In this document: positions 25,712 to 33,941 of the stretch, in pieces
Position numbering within the stretch: position 1 is the stretch's first letter
How the letters are laid out: each line of letters opens with the position of its first letter
Assembly: GCA_965197395.1 (NCBI GenBank)
Contig: CBDANB010000003.1
Location: forward strand, 124,001 to 188,000
DNA from: CAZYFH01 sp965197395
Lineage (GTDB): Bacteria > Acidobacteriota > Vicinamibacteria > Vicinamibacterales > UBA8438
Direction of reading: 5' to 3'
Length of the DNA: 64,000 nt
The notes under the pieces: generated by a model
What the model was told of the DNA's origin: nothing
The model's input: the letters and a program-made list of their open reading frames with translations, nothing else
Databases searched by the model: none
Made by a program: the position numbers and the translations under genes

Positions 25712-28173
25712 CGGCGGCCGGCCGGATCGAGCGACGCCGCCACGCGGACGCGGTCAGCGGAAGGCACGTCTACGGTGGTGACCCAGGGTTGGTATCCGTC
25801 ACGCTCGATGCGCAGACGGTGCGTGCCCGGAGCGAGGTCGGGGACGAGGACCGGGGTGAGGCCGACCGCGGCATCGTTGACGAGCACGCGGGCACCCGCC
25901 GGACGTGAGTCGACGAACACCGATCCACGGCCCCGGGGCGCCGGCGTCAACCCGGCCTCAGGCGACAGCTGCGCGCTGATCGCCGCGACCGTCGTGATTG
26001 CGGAGAGGGACACTTCGTGTGTTTCCGGCTCGTACCCCGAGGTGCGAATCTCCACCCGGTGCGTGCCGTAGGCCACATCGCGTAGTGATAGCGGCGTCTG
26101 GCCCCGATCGACGCCGTCGACCAGGACCGAGGCGCCGGGAGGCGTGGTCCGGACGAGGAGCCATCCCGCGGCGGGCGTCTCGGCAGCCCGAGCGGGCGCC
26201 GCGGCGGGCGACGGAGTTGCGACAGCAGCGGGTACGGGCTCCGCCTGCGCGGGCGTCTCTCGCCGGGCTCGCTCGGACCGAGTTTCCGTTTCGGCGGGCC
26301 GGACTGGCGGCGCCGGCGGAACCGGCGAAGGACGCGAGTCGAGGGCGGTCGCATCGGCCGCGACGCCGTCGACCGTCCCCTCACTCCAGTCGCGTTCCCC
26401 AACCGCCGGCTCTCCGCCACCCTGCGGCTCGTCGACCTGCGGTGCCGCCCCGCTACCGCCGTACGGCAGCTCGATGCCGAACCCAAGAGCAGCGACATAC
26501 GCGACGAGCACACCGATAACGGCCGCGAGGGCGAACGGCATCATGGCGCGCACCGACGTACGGGAGGGCGGAGGCTCGTCGATATTGAGCGGGTCCAGGG
26601 GATCGAGCGGGTCGAACCGGTCGGCCGAGTCGATGGGGTCAAGCAGGTTCGGCGACGCGTCATCCGGGCGCACGTGAGAATCGAGCGTGTCATCGTCCTG
26701 CGACAACATCATGGCGGCGTCACCGAGACTGGTCTGCCCATTAACGGCCATCGCCGGCGGAGGCACAACGGACCGACCGGTAATGTCCGGCTCGGCCAGC
26801 TCGGCGGCGACTTGCGATGCGTCGGTGTCGGGGGTGACGCCATCGTCGGCCGGGCCGTCGCTCAGTGGCAACCGTGGCTCGCGCAAGTCGTCGCCCGAAA
26901 CCACCTCCCGATCGGTCGGCGACACCGACCGCGCCGTGTCCGTAGTACCGGTGTCCTCGGCGGCATCAAGAACCCCGCCGTCGATCACACCCGGGTCACC
27001 ATCGACCATCGCGGCCACGTCGCCGGAGGACTCCACGGTGCCGCCTTCCTCGACGCCAGGTGAGCTCGCATCGAAAGCCGCCAGGGGCGTGGTCGACGGC
27101 TCCATCTCGTCGTCGAACGGCTGGGCGCGCAGCGGCTCGAGCTGGTCCAGCGTACGATCGAGCGCGGCGAGATCCGTCGTGAGCTCGTCCGCAGGCGCGC
27201 CATCCAGATCGGGAGCAGCATCCGCCGCGCGTCCCACGTCGGCGGAGATCGCGCGGCCGTCAGCGGCGGCCGGCGGCGGCCCGATGTGCTCAAGGAGATC
27301 GGCGATCCGCGCCGAGTCCGCCGCCGCGTGAGCATCGCTCGCACGGAGCGCGGGGGGCGCGTCCGTGGGCACGCCCACCGCCTCGCCCAGCGCGATGACG
27401 AACTCCGCAGCGGTCGAGGGACGGCTCGCCGGATCGTCGGCGAGCGCGCCCGCGAACGCCTCGCTCAACGCGGCGCGGTCCCCGTGGTCCCCGACGTCCA
27501 CGACATCGAGCCCCTCGATGACCTGCTCGCCGCTCCCCGCGGCGCGTTTACCCGTGAGCAGCTCATAGGCAACGGCCGCCACAGCGAAACGATCGGCCTC
27601 CGGGCCCCAGCCCCGACCCGCTACGAGCTCCGGCGCGCTGTAGGGCCGTCGGACGGGGGCGCGGAGCCCGACCTCCTCCAGCGCCCGCGCGACACCAAAC
27701 CCGGTGGCGCGCGCCTCGTCCGGCGTCACGAACACATCTCGCAGGTGGAGACCACCATGCAGGACGTCACGGTCGTGAGCGGCGTCAACCGCGCTCGACA
27801 ACTGAGCGATAAAAGGCAGCGCGCGCTCGGGGATGGCCGGCGCGTAGTGCCGCATCGCCACGTCGAGCGACTCGGCGGCCACGTACTCCTGCGCGAGATA
27901 CGGAATCCCGGCTTCGAGACCCGCCGCCAACGGCGTCACGATCGCGCGATGGGACAGCCCCGCGTCGACGAAGCGCCGCAAGGCCTCGGCCAGTCTCTCT
28001 GCGGACTCGGGTGTGAGATCGAGGTGGAACGCTTTGACCGCGACGAGCCGATCGCCCTCAGGGTCGTACGTCCGAAACACAGGCCCGAGAACGCCCACAC
28101 CGATCTGGTGCATGACCCGGAAGGGACCGAATGCACCGGGGGCGGTAAACGAGCTGCCGTCCTCACGTGTCAG
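25708..28173 (-). CDS. Kinase-like membrane protein with two PEGA domains, probable pseudokinase
   Basis: A protein kinase fold spans about residues 15-275: loop IGVGVLGP, ATP lysine in VAVKAFH (about 47). The catalytic HRDLKPxN motif is replaced by HGGLHLRDV (about 139-147) and DFG by TGFG (about 157-160), so the catalytic and metal aspartates are missing. A long acidic, low-complexity linker leads to one membrane helix (about 545-568, FALAAVIGVLVAYVAALGFG). Two PEGA domains follow (GWLLVRTTPPGASVLVDG and GSVFVDSRPAGARVLVND), presumably periplasmic. No ATG, GTG or TTG lies between the promoter and the kinase fold; CTG 28173, 9 bases after GGAGG, is the best start (821 residues). It is coupled to carA. 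Confidence 0.85.
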   Translation of the reverse strand: MTREDGSSFTAPGAFGPFRVMHQIGVGVLGPVFRTYDPEGDRLVAVKAFHLDLTPESAERLAEALRRFVDAGLSHRAIVTPLAAGLEAGIPYLAQEYVAAESLDVAMRHYAPAIPERALPFIAQLSSAVDAAHDRDVLHGGLHLRDVFVTPDEARATGFGVARALEEVGLRAPVRRPYSAPELVAGRGWGPEADRFAVAAVAYELLTGKRAAGSGEQVIEGLDVVDVGDHGDRAALSEAFAGALADDPASRPSTAAEFVIALGEAVGVPTDAPPALRASDAHAAADSARIADLLEHIGPPPAAADGRAISADVGRAADAAPDLDGAPADELTTDLAALDRTLDQLEPLRAQPFDDEMEPSTTPLAAFDASSPGVEEGGTVESSGDVAAMVDGDPGVIDGGVLDAAEDTGTTDTARSVSPTDREVVSGDDLREPRLPLSDGPADDGVTPDTDASQVAAELAEPDITGRSVVPPPAMAVNGQTSLGDAAMMLSQDDDTLDSHVRPDDASPNLLDPIDSADRFDPLDPLDPLNIDEPPPSRTSVRAMMPFALAAVIGVLVAYVAALGFGIELPYGGSGAAPQVDEPQGGGEPAVGERDWSEGTVDGVAADATALDSRPSPVPPAPPVRPAETETRSERARRETPAQAEPVPAAVATPSPAAAPARAAETPAAGWLLVRTTPPGASVLVDGVDRGQTPLSLRDVAYGTHRVEIRTSGYEPETHEVSLSAITTVAAISAQLSPEAGLTPAPRGRGSVFVDSRPAGARVLVNDAAVGLTPVLVPDLAPGTHRLRIERDGYQPWVTTVDVPSADRVRVAASLDPAGRR

Positions 28174-28200
28174 TGGTGGAAACCTCCGGCTGGGAACCGG

Positions 28201-28229
28201 ATAGTACCACGGAAACGCTGTTGTTTCAA
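28201..28229 (-). promoter_or_regulatory. Sigma-70-type promoter of the pseudokinase-carA-carB operon
   Basis: On the minus strand TTGAAA (28229-28224) and TACTAT (28206-28201) are separated by 17 bp. Transcription would start near 28194, about 20 bases before the CTG start codon. That excludes the longer upstream reading frame. Confidence 0.7.
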
Positions 28230-28267
28230 TACGTTCGCGAGGCACTGCGAGCGAGTGCAGCGATTGC

Positions 28268-28273
28268 TTGACA
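28268..28273 (+). promoter_or_regulatory. Consensus -35 box upstream of bshC
   Basis: TTGACA matches the consensus exactly, but at 17 bp only AAGAGT is found as a -10, which is weak. If used, transcription would begin almost at the GTG start of bshC (28300), giving a leaderless message. Confidence 0.4.
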
Positions 28274-28299
28274 CCACCCAACCCGTTTGGAAGAGTACG

Positions 28300-29955
28300 G
28301 TGAGAGTGCCCGCCGACGTCTCGGACTCGCTCGCTTCCGCCTCGGGCATCCCTATCGACCTTCGCCGCCTGCCGTGGGCCGGGCCTCTGGTTCGCGACTA
28401 CTGTCACGCGTTCGAGCGGCTCGAGGCCTTCTACGCCGGCTCGCCAAGCGGCGAGTCAAGCTGGGCCGACGCGATCGCGCGGCGTCGGAGCCAGCCGCCC
28501 GTGCCCGGCATCAGCGACATTCTGGTGGCCCAGCTTGCCGCGCGCGGCGCGCCCGCCGAGGCTCGGGCCGCCGCCGCACGCTTGGCCGAGCCCGGCGCCC
28601 TCGCGGTCGTCACCGGGCAACAAGCCGGCCTCTTCGGCGGACCACTCTTCACGCTGCTCAAGGCGCTGACCGGCGTCCGCCTTGCACGGAAGCTGGCGCG
28701 CGAGCACGACGCCACCGTCATTCCCATTTTCTGGGTCGACGCGGAAGACCACGACCTCGACGAAATCCGCAGCTGTCCCGTGCTGGACTCCGACCTCACC
28801 CTCCAGCGCGTCACGCTCGACCTCGGCACGCCGCCGGGGACGGCGGCCGCTTCTGTTCGGCTCACCGCCTCAATCCGCGAGGCCACGGCACGGCTGCGCA
28901 CCCTCCTGCCGCCGACCGAGTTCACCGCCGACCTCATCGCCGGTCTTGACGCCGCGTATGCCGAGGGCACACGTCTGGTCGAGGCGTTCGCCAGATGGAT
29001 CGACACGCTGGCGGGCACCTCGGGCCTTGTCGTCTTCGACGCGTCGGATGCCGCCGCCAAGCCCCTCGTCCGGTCGGTGTTCGCGCACGAGCTCCAGGCG
29101 ACCGGCGAAACGGCGAGACTGGCTGCGGCAGCGGGGGCGGAGCTGGTGACCCGAGGCTATCATGCGCAGGTCGAGCCGCCGTCGGACGCTGTTGCGTTGT
29201 TTCAACTCGATGGCGCACGGGAACCGATCCGCATCCGCAGCGGCGGATTCACGGTCGGCGACCGGCCGGTCGAAACCGAAGCGCTGATGCGCGATGTGGA
29301 AACCCACCCGGCGCGTTTCAGCCCCAACGTGCTCCTGCGGCCGATCGTGCAGGACGCGCTGTTTCCGACGGTGGCCTACGTTGCCGGCCCGAACGAGCTC
29401 GCCTACCTGGGACAGCTCCGCGAGGTCTACGCGAGCTTCGGCGTGCCGATGCCGGTCATTCATCCACGCACGAGCGCGACGATCGTCGACGCGGCCACCC
29501 TGAAGTTCCTGCGCCGCTACGAGCTCGGCTTCGAGCAGCTGCAACCGCGTGACGACGCCACCCTGAACCGTCTCCTCGTGTCACGGCTACCAGACGAGAT
29601 CGAGCAAGCGCTGGGGGACACCGAGACGTCCGTTGCCGAGCAGCTCTCGAGACTCGAGCACGCGGTGCCGGTCATCGACCCCACACTGGCGGGTGCGGTG
29701 CAATCGACGAAAGGCCGCATGGAGCGGGACCTGCGCAACCTCCGGGGCAAGATCATCCAGGCCGCCAAGCGGCGTGACGACACGTTGCGGCGCCAGTTCC
29801 ATCGAGCCCGCGCCCAAGCGTTCCCCGACGGCACGCCGCAAGAGCGCACCGTCGGCGCGGTGTACTTCCTCAACCGCTACGGCGATGCGTTCATCGAGCG
29901 GTTGCTGGCCGATCTCCCGCTCGACCCCGGCCAGCACTGGCTGCTGTCCTTGTAG
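28300..29955 (+). CDS. bshC: Bacillithiol biosynthesis cysteine-adding enzyme BshC-like
   Basis: GTG 28300 gives 551 residues, the normal BshC length; an open frame runs much further upstream but is antisense to the kinase. Family features are a Rossmann-like core with VVTGQQAGLFGGPLFTLLKA, IPIFWVDAEDHDLDEIRS, LRPIVQDALFPTVAYVAGPN, ELAYLGQLREVYASFGVPMP and the C-terminal coiled coil ending ERLLADLPLDPGQHWLLSL. BshC adds cysteine to glucosaminyl-malate to finish bacillithiol, a thiol cofactor. bshA and bshB are not in this window. The 3' end runs into the tandem repeat that seems to be built from it. Confidence 0.9.
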   Translation: MRVPADVSDSLASASGIPIDLRRLPWAGPLVRDYCHAFERLEAFYAGSPSGESSWADAIARRRSQPPVPGISDILVAQLAARGAPAEARAAAARLAEPGALAVVTGQQAGLFGGPLFTLLKALTGVRLARKLAREHDATVIPIFWVDAEDHDLDEIRSCPVLDSDLTLQRVTLDLGTPPGTAAASVRLTASIREATARLRTLLPPTEFTADLIAGLDAAYAEGTRLVEAFARWIDTLAGTSGLVVFDASDAAAKPLVRSVFAHELQATGETARLAAAAGAELVTRGYHAQVEPPSDAVALFQLDGAREPIRIRSGGFTVGDRPVETEALMRDVETHPARFSPNVLLRPIVQDALFPTVAYVAGPNELAYLGQLREVYASFGVPMPVIHPRTSATIVDAATLKFLRRYELGFEQLQPRDDATLNRLLVSRLPDEIEQALGDTETSVAEQLSRLEHAVPVIDPTLAGAVQSTKGRMERDLRNLRGKIIQAAKRRDDTLRRQFHRARAQAFPDGTPQERTVGAVYFLNRYGDAFIERLLADLPLDPGQHWLLSL

Positions 29956-29966
29956 CCCGCGGGCGG

Positions 29967-30300
29967 CCAGTACTGGTGCTGTCGCTGTAGCCGGCCGCGG
30001 CCAGTACTGGTGCTGTCGCTGTAGCCGGCCGCGGCCAGTACTGGTGCTGTCGCTGTAGCCGGCCGCGGCCAGTACTGGTGCTGTCGCTGTAGCCGGCCGC
30101 GGCCAGTACTGGTGCTGTCGCTGTAGCCGGCCGCGGCCAGTACTGGTGCTGTCGCTGTAGCCGGCCGCGGCCAGTACTGGTGCTGTCGCTGTAGCCGGCC
30201 GCGGCCAGTACTGGTGCTGTCGCTGTAGCCGGCCGCGGCCAGTACTGGTGCTGTCGCTGTAGCCGGCCGCGGCCAGTACTGGTGCTGTCGCTGTAGCCCG
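29967..30300 (+). repeat. 34-bp minisatellite, ten near-perfect units
   Basis: Units start at 29967 and every 34 bp to 30273. Each unit contains the palindrome CCAGTACTGG, the segment TGCTGTCGCTGTAG, and the palindrome GGCCGCGGCC formed across the unit junction. The bshC tail just upstream (from 29931, covering the codons of GQHWLLSL and the stop) aligns as a diverged extra unit. There are no spacers, so this is not CRISPR. The region from here to 30360 contains no gene except the promoter at 30323. Confidence 0.95.
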
Positions 30301-30322
30301 CGGCCGCGCATCGCCGTCGCGG

Positions 30323-30328
30323 TATACT
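30323..30328 (+). promoter_or_regulatory. -10 box TATACT upstream of the PpiC gene
   Basis: TATACT lies 33 bp before the proposed TTG start, immediately after the minisatellite; no matching -35 box is clear. Its position supports the start at 30361 rather than the TTG at 30328, which it overlaps. Confidence 0.45.
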
Positions 30329-30360
30329 TGAGCAGGCTCAACTGTAATCGGGACAAGCAC

Positions 30361-31383
30361 TTGCACCAGAGACTCGTCGTAGCTGGACTGCTCGCCGGAC
30401 TCGTATGGCCTGCCTGTGCCGGACCAGTGGCCGACGCACCGGCGGCGGTGGCCCCCGTGGAACCGGCGGTCGCCGCTGTCGATCCGGTGCCCGTCTCATT
30501 GCCCGAGGTCGTCGCGCACGTGAACGGCTTGGCGATCGCGAGACACGAGTTCGAGCGGGCCGTGCAATCGGCGGAAGTGCAGGCCGGTCAGGTGGTCCCT
30601 CCGCAGTTCCGCGACGAGGTGTATCGGCGTGTGCTAGACCGATTGATCGACTTTCACCTGCTGCTCCAGGAATCGCGCGCGCGCGATCTCGCCGTCGACG
30701 AGAGCGCGGTCGAGGCTGAGATCGCCAGGGTCGTCGCCGGGTTCGACTCCGAGGCCGCGTTCGAGGCCCAACTGGACGAATGGCAGTCGACGCTCGACGA
30801 GGTGCGAGAGGAAGCCCGCAAGGACCTCTTGATCGCCAAGGTCATCGAAATTGAGGTAGCGCCACAACTCGGACTCGATGAGGAGGCCGTGCGGGCGTTC
30901 TATGAGCGGCACCCGGGCCAGTTCGCGGAAGGTGATGCCGTGCGGGCGCGCCATATCCTCATCGAGACGACGCCGGATGCCGACCCCGCTGCAAGGGATG
31001 CGGCCAGGACCCGCGCCGACACCGTGCGCCACCAGGTGCTCGCCGGGGAGACCGACTTCGGGGCGCTCGCGCGCGAATACTCAGGCGACGTCGCCACTGC
31101 CGAATCCGGCGGGGACCTCGGCTTCGTGAAACGTGGTCAGACGGTCGAACCGTTCGAGGCCGCGCTGTTCGCTCTCGAACCGGGCGGCGTCAGCGATGTC
31201 GTCGAATCGCCGTTCGGCTTCCACATCATCACCGCGGTCGAGCGGCGGGAAGGACACGTTCTTCCGTTCGATGAAGCGAGCGGTCAGATCCGCCTGTTGC
31301 TACTCGACCAGGCCCGCCGGGCGCTGACGGTCGAGTTCATCACCCGCCTGCGCCAGGCCGGCGCGATCGAGATCCACATATGA
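30361..31383 (+). CDS. Parvulin-type peptidyl-prolyl isomerase (SurA/PpiC-like), exported
   Basis: TTG 30361, preceded by GGGA at good spacing, gives 340 residues with a signal sequence (HQRLVVAGLLAGLVWPACAG); the cysteine suggests a possible lipoprotein. An N-terminal SurA-like helical region (AHVNGLAIARHEFERAVQSA to about 200) precedes a rotamase domain at about 200-300: VRARHILIETTPDADP, FGALAREYSGDVATAESGGD, LGFVKRGQTVEPFEAALFAL and SPFGFHIITAVERRE. It should help fold outer-membrane or secreted proteins in the periplasm. Its stop overlaps the next start (ATGA). Confidence 0.88.
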   Translation: MHQRLVVAGLLAGLVWPACAGPVADAPAAVAPVEPAVAAVDPVPVSLPEVVAHVNGLAIARHEFERAVQSAEVQAGQVVPPQFRDEVYRRVLDRLIDFHLLLQESRARDLAVDESAVEAEIARVVAGFDSEAAFEAQLDEWQSTLDEVREEARKDLLIAKVIEIEVAPQLGLDEEAVRAFYERHPGQFAEGDAVRARHILIETTPDADPAARDAARTRADTVRHQVLAGETDFGALAREYSGDVATAESGGDLGFVKRGQTVEPFEAALFALEPGGVSDVVESPFGFHIITAVERREGHVLPFDEASGQIRLLLLDQARRALTVEFITRLRQAGAIEIHI

Positions 31384-32249
31384 ACGAAGAGGTATTTCGC
31401 GCGGTCGGTGAGACGCTGGAGCGCGGGGAAGCGGCTGCCCTGGTGACCATCATTCGGACCCAAGGATCGACGCCACAGCGGGTCGGCGCGAAAATGCTCG
31501 TCTTTCCCGACGGCCGCTCCGTCGGCACAATCGGCGGCGGATGCTACGAGAACGATGCGTTCTGGAAGGCGCGGCGCGCACTCGAAACGCGGCAGCCGCT
31601 CGTCGCGAAATACGAGCTCGCCGACGACCTCGCCGAGGAATCGGGGCTCATCTGCGGGGGACAAATGGAGGTGTACATCGAGCCCTTAGAGTCGTCGCCG
31701 CACCTGTATCTCATCGGTGGCGGGCACGTCGCGTATCACCTCGGACAGCTGGCTGCCAACGTCGGGTTCCGGCTTCACGTGCTCGATGACCGTGAAAAGT
31801 TCGCCAACGCCGATCGGTTTCCGGATGCCGTCGAGGTCGCCGTCGATACGATCCCCACCTGGCTGGAGCGTGCGACGATTCCTTCACAGGCATACGCCGT
31901 CATTCTCACCCGCGGTCATCGCTATGACCTCGACGCCCTGCGCGCCCTCGCAAAACGCGACCTGCGGTATCTCGGGCTCATCGGCAGTCGCGCAAAAGTG
32001 GCACGCCTCTACGAGGCGCTCAGCGACGAGGGCGTGTCGGTCGACAACATCGAACGGGTCCACGCGCCGGTCGGTCTCGACATCGGCGCGGTCAGCCCGC
32101 AGGAGATCGCGGTCAGCATTCTCGCCGAGCTCATCGCCGTCAAATACGGCAAGCTCTCACGCGACACCGAGACGGCTGACGCGACGGTGCGATCGCTGCA
32201 ATGGACACCGCGTTCGACCGAGGCGGCGCCGGTGACGGCCGACGAGTAG
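31380..32249 (+). CDS. XdhC/CoxI family protein
   Basis: A 289-residue protein with an N-terminal XdhC-CoxI domain (LVTIIRTQGSTPQRVGAKML, then TIGGGCYENDAFW and GLICGGQMEVYIEPLE) and a C-terminal Rossmann domain (HLYLIGGGHVAYHLGQLAAN, YAVILTRGHRYDLDALRALA, LGLIGSRAKVARLYEAL and GLDIGAVSPQEIAVSILAE). Family members insert or sulfurate the molybdenum cofactor of xanthine-dehydrogenase-type enzymes. No molybdenum hydroxylase is nearby, so the partner is elsewhere. Coupling to a periplasmic isomerase by ATGA overlap is unexpected. Confidence 0.9.
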   Translation: MNEEVFRAVGETLERGEAAALVTIIRTQGSTPQRVGAKMLVFPDGRSVGTIGGGCYENDAFWKARRALETRQPLVAKYELADDLAEESGLICGGQMEVYIEPLESSPHLYLIGGGHVAYHLGQLAANVGFRLHVLDDREKFANADRFPDAVEVAVDTIPTWLERATIPSQAYAVILTRGHRYDLDALRALAKRDLRYLGLIGSRAKVARLYEALSDEGVSVDNIERVHAPVGLDIGAVSPQEIAVSILAELIAVKYGKLSRDTETADATVRSLQWTPRSTEAAPVTADE

Positions 32250-32290
32250 CCGCCCGTGACAATAGTGGTCGTCGGGGCACGGGAGGCGAC

Positions 32291-32299
32291 TGCTATAAT
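32291..32299 (+). promoter_or_regulatory. Extended -10 promoter of the hrcA operon
   Basis: TGCTATAAT contains a perfect TATAAT with the TGn extension; no -35 box is evident. The predicted transcript start (about 32306) is only about 6 bases before the hrcA ATG. No CIRCE inverted repeat (TTAGCACTC/GAGTGCTAA) is present in 32250-32312. Confidence 0.6.
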
Positions 32300-32311
32300 G
32301 CGGCCTGAGCC

Positions 32312-33427
32312 ATGACACCACGGTCCGGCACGCGTCACCGCGCGACAGGCGGGCTCCCGGCACGTTCACAAGCTATCCTCGCGGCGCTCGTCAAGCATTA
32401 CATCGATACGGGGGAGCCGGTATCGTCGCTGTGGCTGGCAGAACACGCCGACGTCGGGCTGTCCCCGGCCTCCGTGCGAAGCATCACGTCCGAGCTCGAA
32501 CAACTCGGCTTTGTCAACCAACCGCACACCTCCGCCGGCCGCGTGCCCACGGACCGCGGCTACCGGTACTTCGTCGACCTGCTGCTCGAGAATCGGCGCG
32601 ACGCACGGCCGACACCCGCGGTCGAGGCGCGACTCCGCCAGGCCGGCACGGTCAGCGACGTACTCTCCAACGTGTCGCACGAGCTGTCGATGGCATCGCA
32701 TCATCTGGCGTTCGCGTTGATGCCGCGCGTCTCCGCCGGCACGTTTCGCCACATCGAGTTCGTCCCGATCGACGGCACCAAGATCCTCGTCGTCGTCAGC
32801 ACGGAGGACGGCGAGGTCGCGCACAAGGCCGTCGACCTCGGCGAGCCGACCGACCGTGCAGCGTTGAATCAGGGTGCCAACTACCTCAACCAGGAGTTCG
32901 CAGGGCTCTTGTTGTGGGACGTCCGGGCGGCCGTCATCGAGCGGCTCCGGCAGGAGCGGATGCTGTACGACCAGCTGCGCTCACGCGCGCTCCGGCTCGC
33001 CAGCTCGACGCTCGAGGACATGGTCCCGCATCACCAGCTGTTCGTGGAGGGCGCTGGGTTTCTCGCCGAGGTGATGTCCGACGGCGAGGATCGCGTCCCG
33101 CTCGGGACGCTGCGCACGCTGCTCGCCATGATCGAGCGGAAGGATCTGCTGGTGCGCTTGCTGAACGAGTACATCGAGGGCCCGGATCTCACGGTGGTGA
33201 TTGGCACCGAGCATACCTCACCCGAGATGCAGGACTTCAGCCTCGTGACCTCTACCTACTTCGACGGCTGGCGTACCGGCAGCATCGGCGTCATCGGTCC
33301 GCGCCGGATGCGCTACTCACGCGCCATTGCCGCCGTCGACCGGGTGTCCCGCGCCGTGAGCCGTGTCCTCGTCGCGCAAGCGACATCGTCGGACCATGAC
33401 AAACGACGCGAAACCGGAACCGCCTGA
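32312..33427 (+). CDS. hrcA: Heat-inducible transcription repressor HrcA
   Basis: A 371-residue repressor. The winged helix-turn-helix is at about 15-85 (RSQAILAALVKHYIDTGEPV, SPASVRSITSELEQLGFVNQ, PHTSAGRVPTDRGYRYFVD). The GAF-like and dimerisation domains follow (LIAMIERK-type LLAMIERKDLLVRLLNEYIE, then VVIGTEHTSPEMQDFSLVTS, GSIGVIGPRRMRYSRAIAAV). It normally binds CIRCE operators of chaperone operons, assisted by GroEL. It heads the grpE-dnaJ group, yet no CIRCE element is seen before it. The 3' end overlaps grpE by 32 bases. Confidence 0.96.
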   Translation: MTPRSGTRHRATGGLPARSQAILAALVKHYIDTGEPVSSLWLAEHADVGLSPASVRSITSELEQLGFVNQPHTSAGRVPTDRGYRYFVDLLLENRRDARPTPAVEARLRQAGTVSDVLSNVSHELSMASHHLAFALMPRVSAGTFRHIEFVPIDGTKILVVVSTEDGEVAHKAVDLGEPTDRAALNQGANYLNQEFAGLLLWDVRAAVIERLRQERMLYDQLRSRALRLASSTLEDMVPHHQLFVEGAGFLAEVMSDGEDRVPLGTLRTLLAMIERKDLLVRLLNEYIEGPDLTVVIGTEHTSPEMQDFSLVTSTYFDGWRTGSIGVIGPRRMRYSRAIAAVDRVSRAVSRVLVAQATSSDHDKRRETGTA

Positions 33428-33941
33428 CGACGCGCTCGCGGAGACCGAACCGGCCGACGCCCCCCCCGGCCCGACGCCGGACCCGGGGGGGAACGATGAG
33501 CCGGACGCGGCGAGCCAGCGCGACGAGTATCAGGACCTGCTGCTCCGCAAGACCGCCGAGTTCGACAACTATCGCAAGCGCGTCGAGCGAGAGCGGGGCG
33601 GGCGCGCCCGCGCCGCCGCGGCGGACCTCCTCGAGGAGCTGCTGCCGCTGGTGGATGATCTGGAGCGCGCACTCCGCGTCCAAGACGACGAGACGACTGC
33701 CAGTGCGTATCGGCAGGGCGTCGAGCTCATCCATCGCCAACTGCTCGAGTTGCTCCGGAAGCGGGGCGTGACACCGATCGAGGCGACCGGATGCGACTTC
33801 GACCCGCACGTGCATCAGGCCGTCGCGCACGAGGTGAGCGCGGAGCATCGAGAGGGCGAAGTGATTGACGAGCTTCGACGCGGCTACATGCTCGGCGGCC
33901 GGCTCTTGCGGGCCGCCATGGTCCGGGTGGCCAAGGCGTGA
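33396..33941 (+). CDS. grpE: Nucleotide exchange factor GrpE
   Basis: ATG 33396 gives 181 residues. A disordered acidic, proline-rich N-terminus (to about 40) leads into the long dimerising helix (YQDLLLRKTAEFDNYRKRVE) and the four-helix bundle and beta domain (GCDFDPHVHQAVAHEVSAEH, LRRGYMLGGRLLRAAMVRVA). It drives ADP release from DnaK. It overlaps hrcA in front and dnaJ behind (GTGA). Confidence 0.96.
   Translation: MTNDAKPEPPDDALAETEPADAPPGPTPDPGGNDEPDAASQRDEYQDLLLRKTAEFDNYRKRVERERGGRARAAAADLLEELLPLVDDLERALRVQDDETTASAYRQGVELIHRQLLELLRKRGVTPIEATGCDFDPHVHQAVAHEVSAEHREGEVIDELRRGYMLGGRLLRAAMVRVAKA

Noticed and set aside
27286..28299. N-terminal extension of bshC by 338 codons
   Set aside because: That stretch is antisense to the pseudokinase, and the 551-residue form already matches BshC length.
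28174..28407. Upstream extension of the pseudokinase to an earlier start
   Set aside because: It would pass through a good promoter for the same gene and overlap the bshC start; the residues do not resemble a domain.
29967..30300. Possible CRISPR array
   Set aside because: Units are directly adjacent with no variable spacers and no cas genes nearby.
29587..30366. A 259-residue minus-strand frame with repeated QHQYWPRPATAT units
   Set aside because: It is the translation of the 34-bp minisatellite and the antisense of bshC; a repeat without a stop in that frame, not a protein.
32250..32312. Search for a CIRCE operator before hrcA
   Set aside because: No nine-base inverted repeat with the expected spacing was found.
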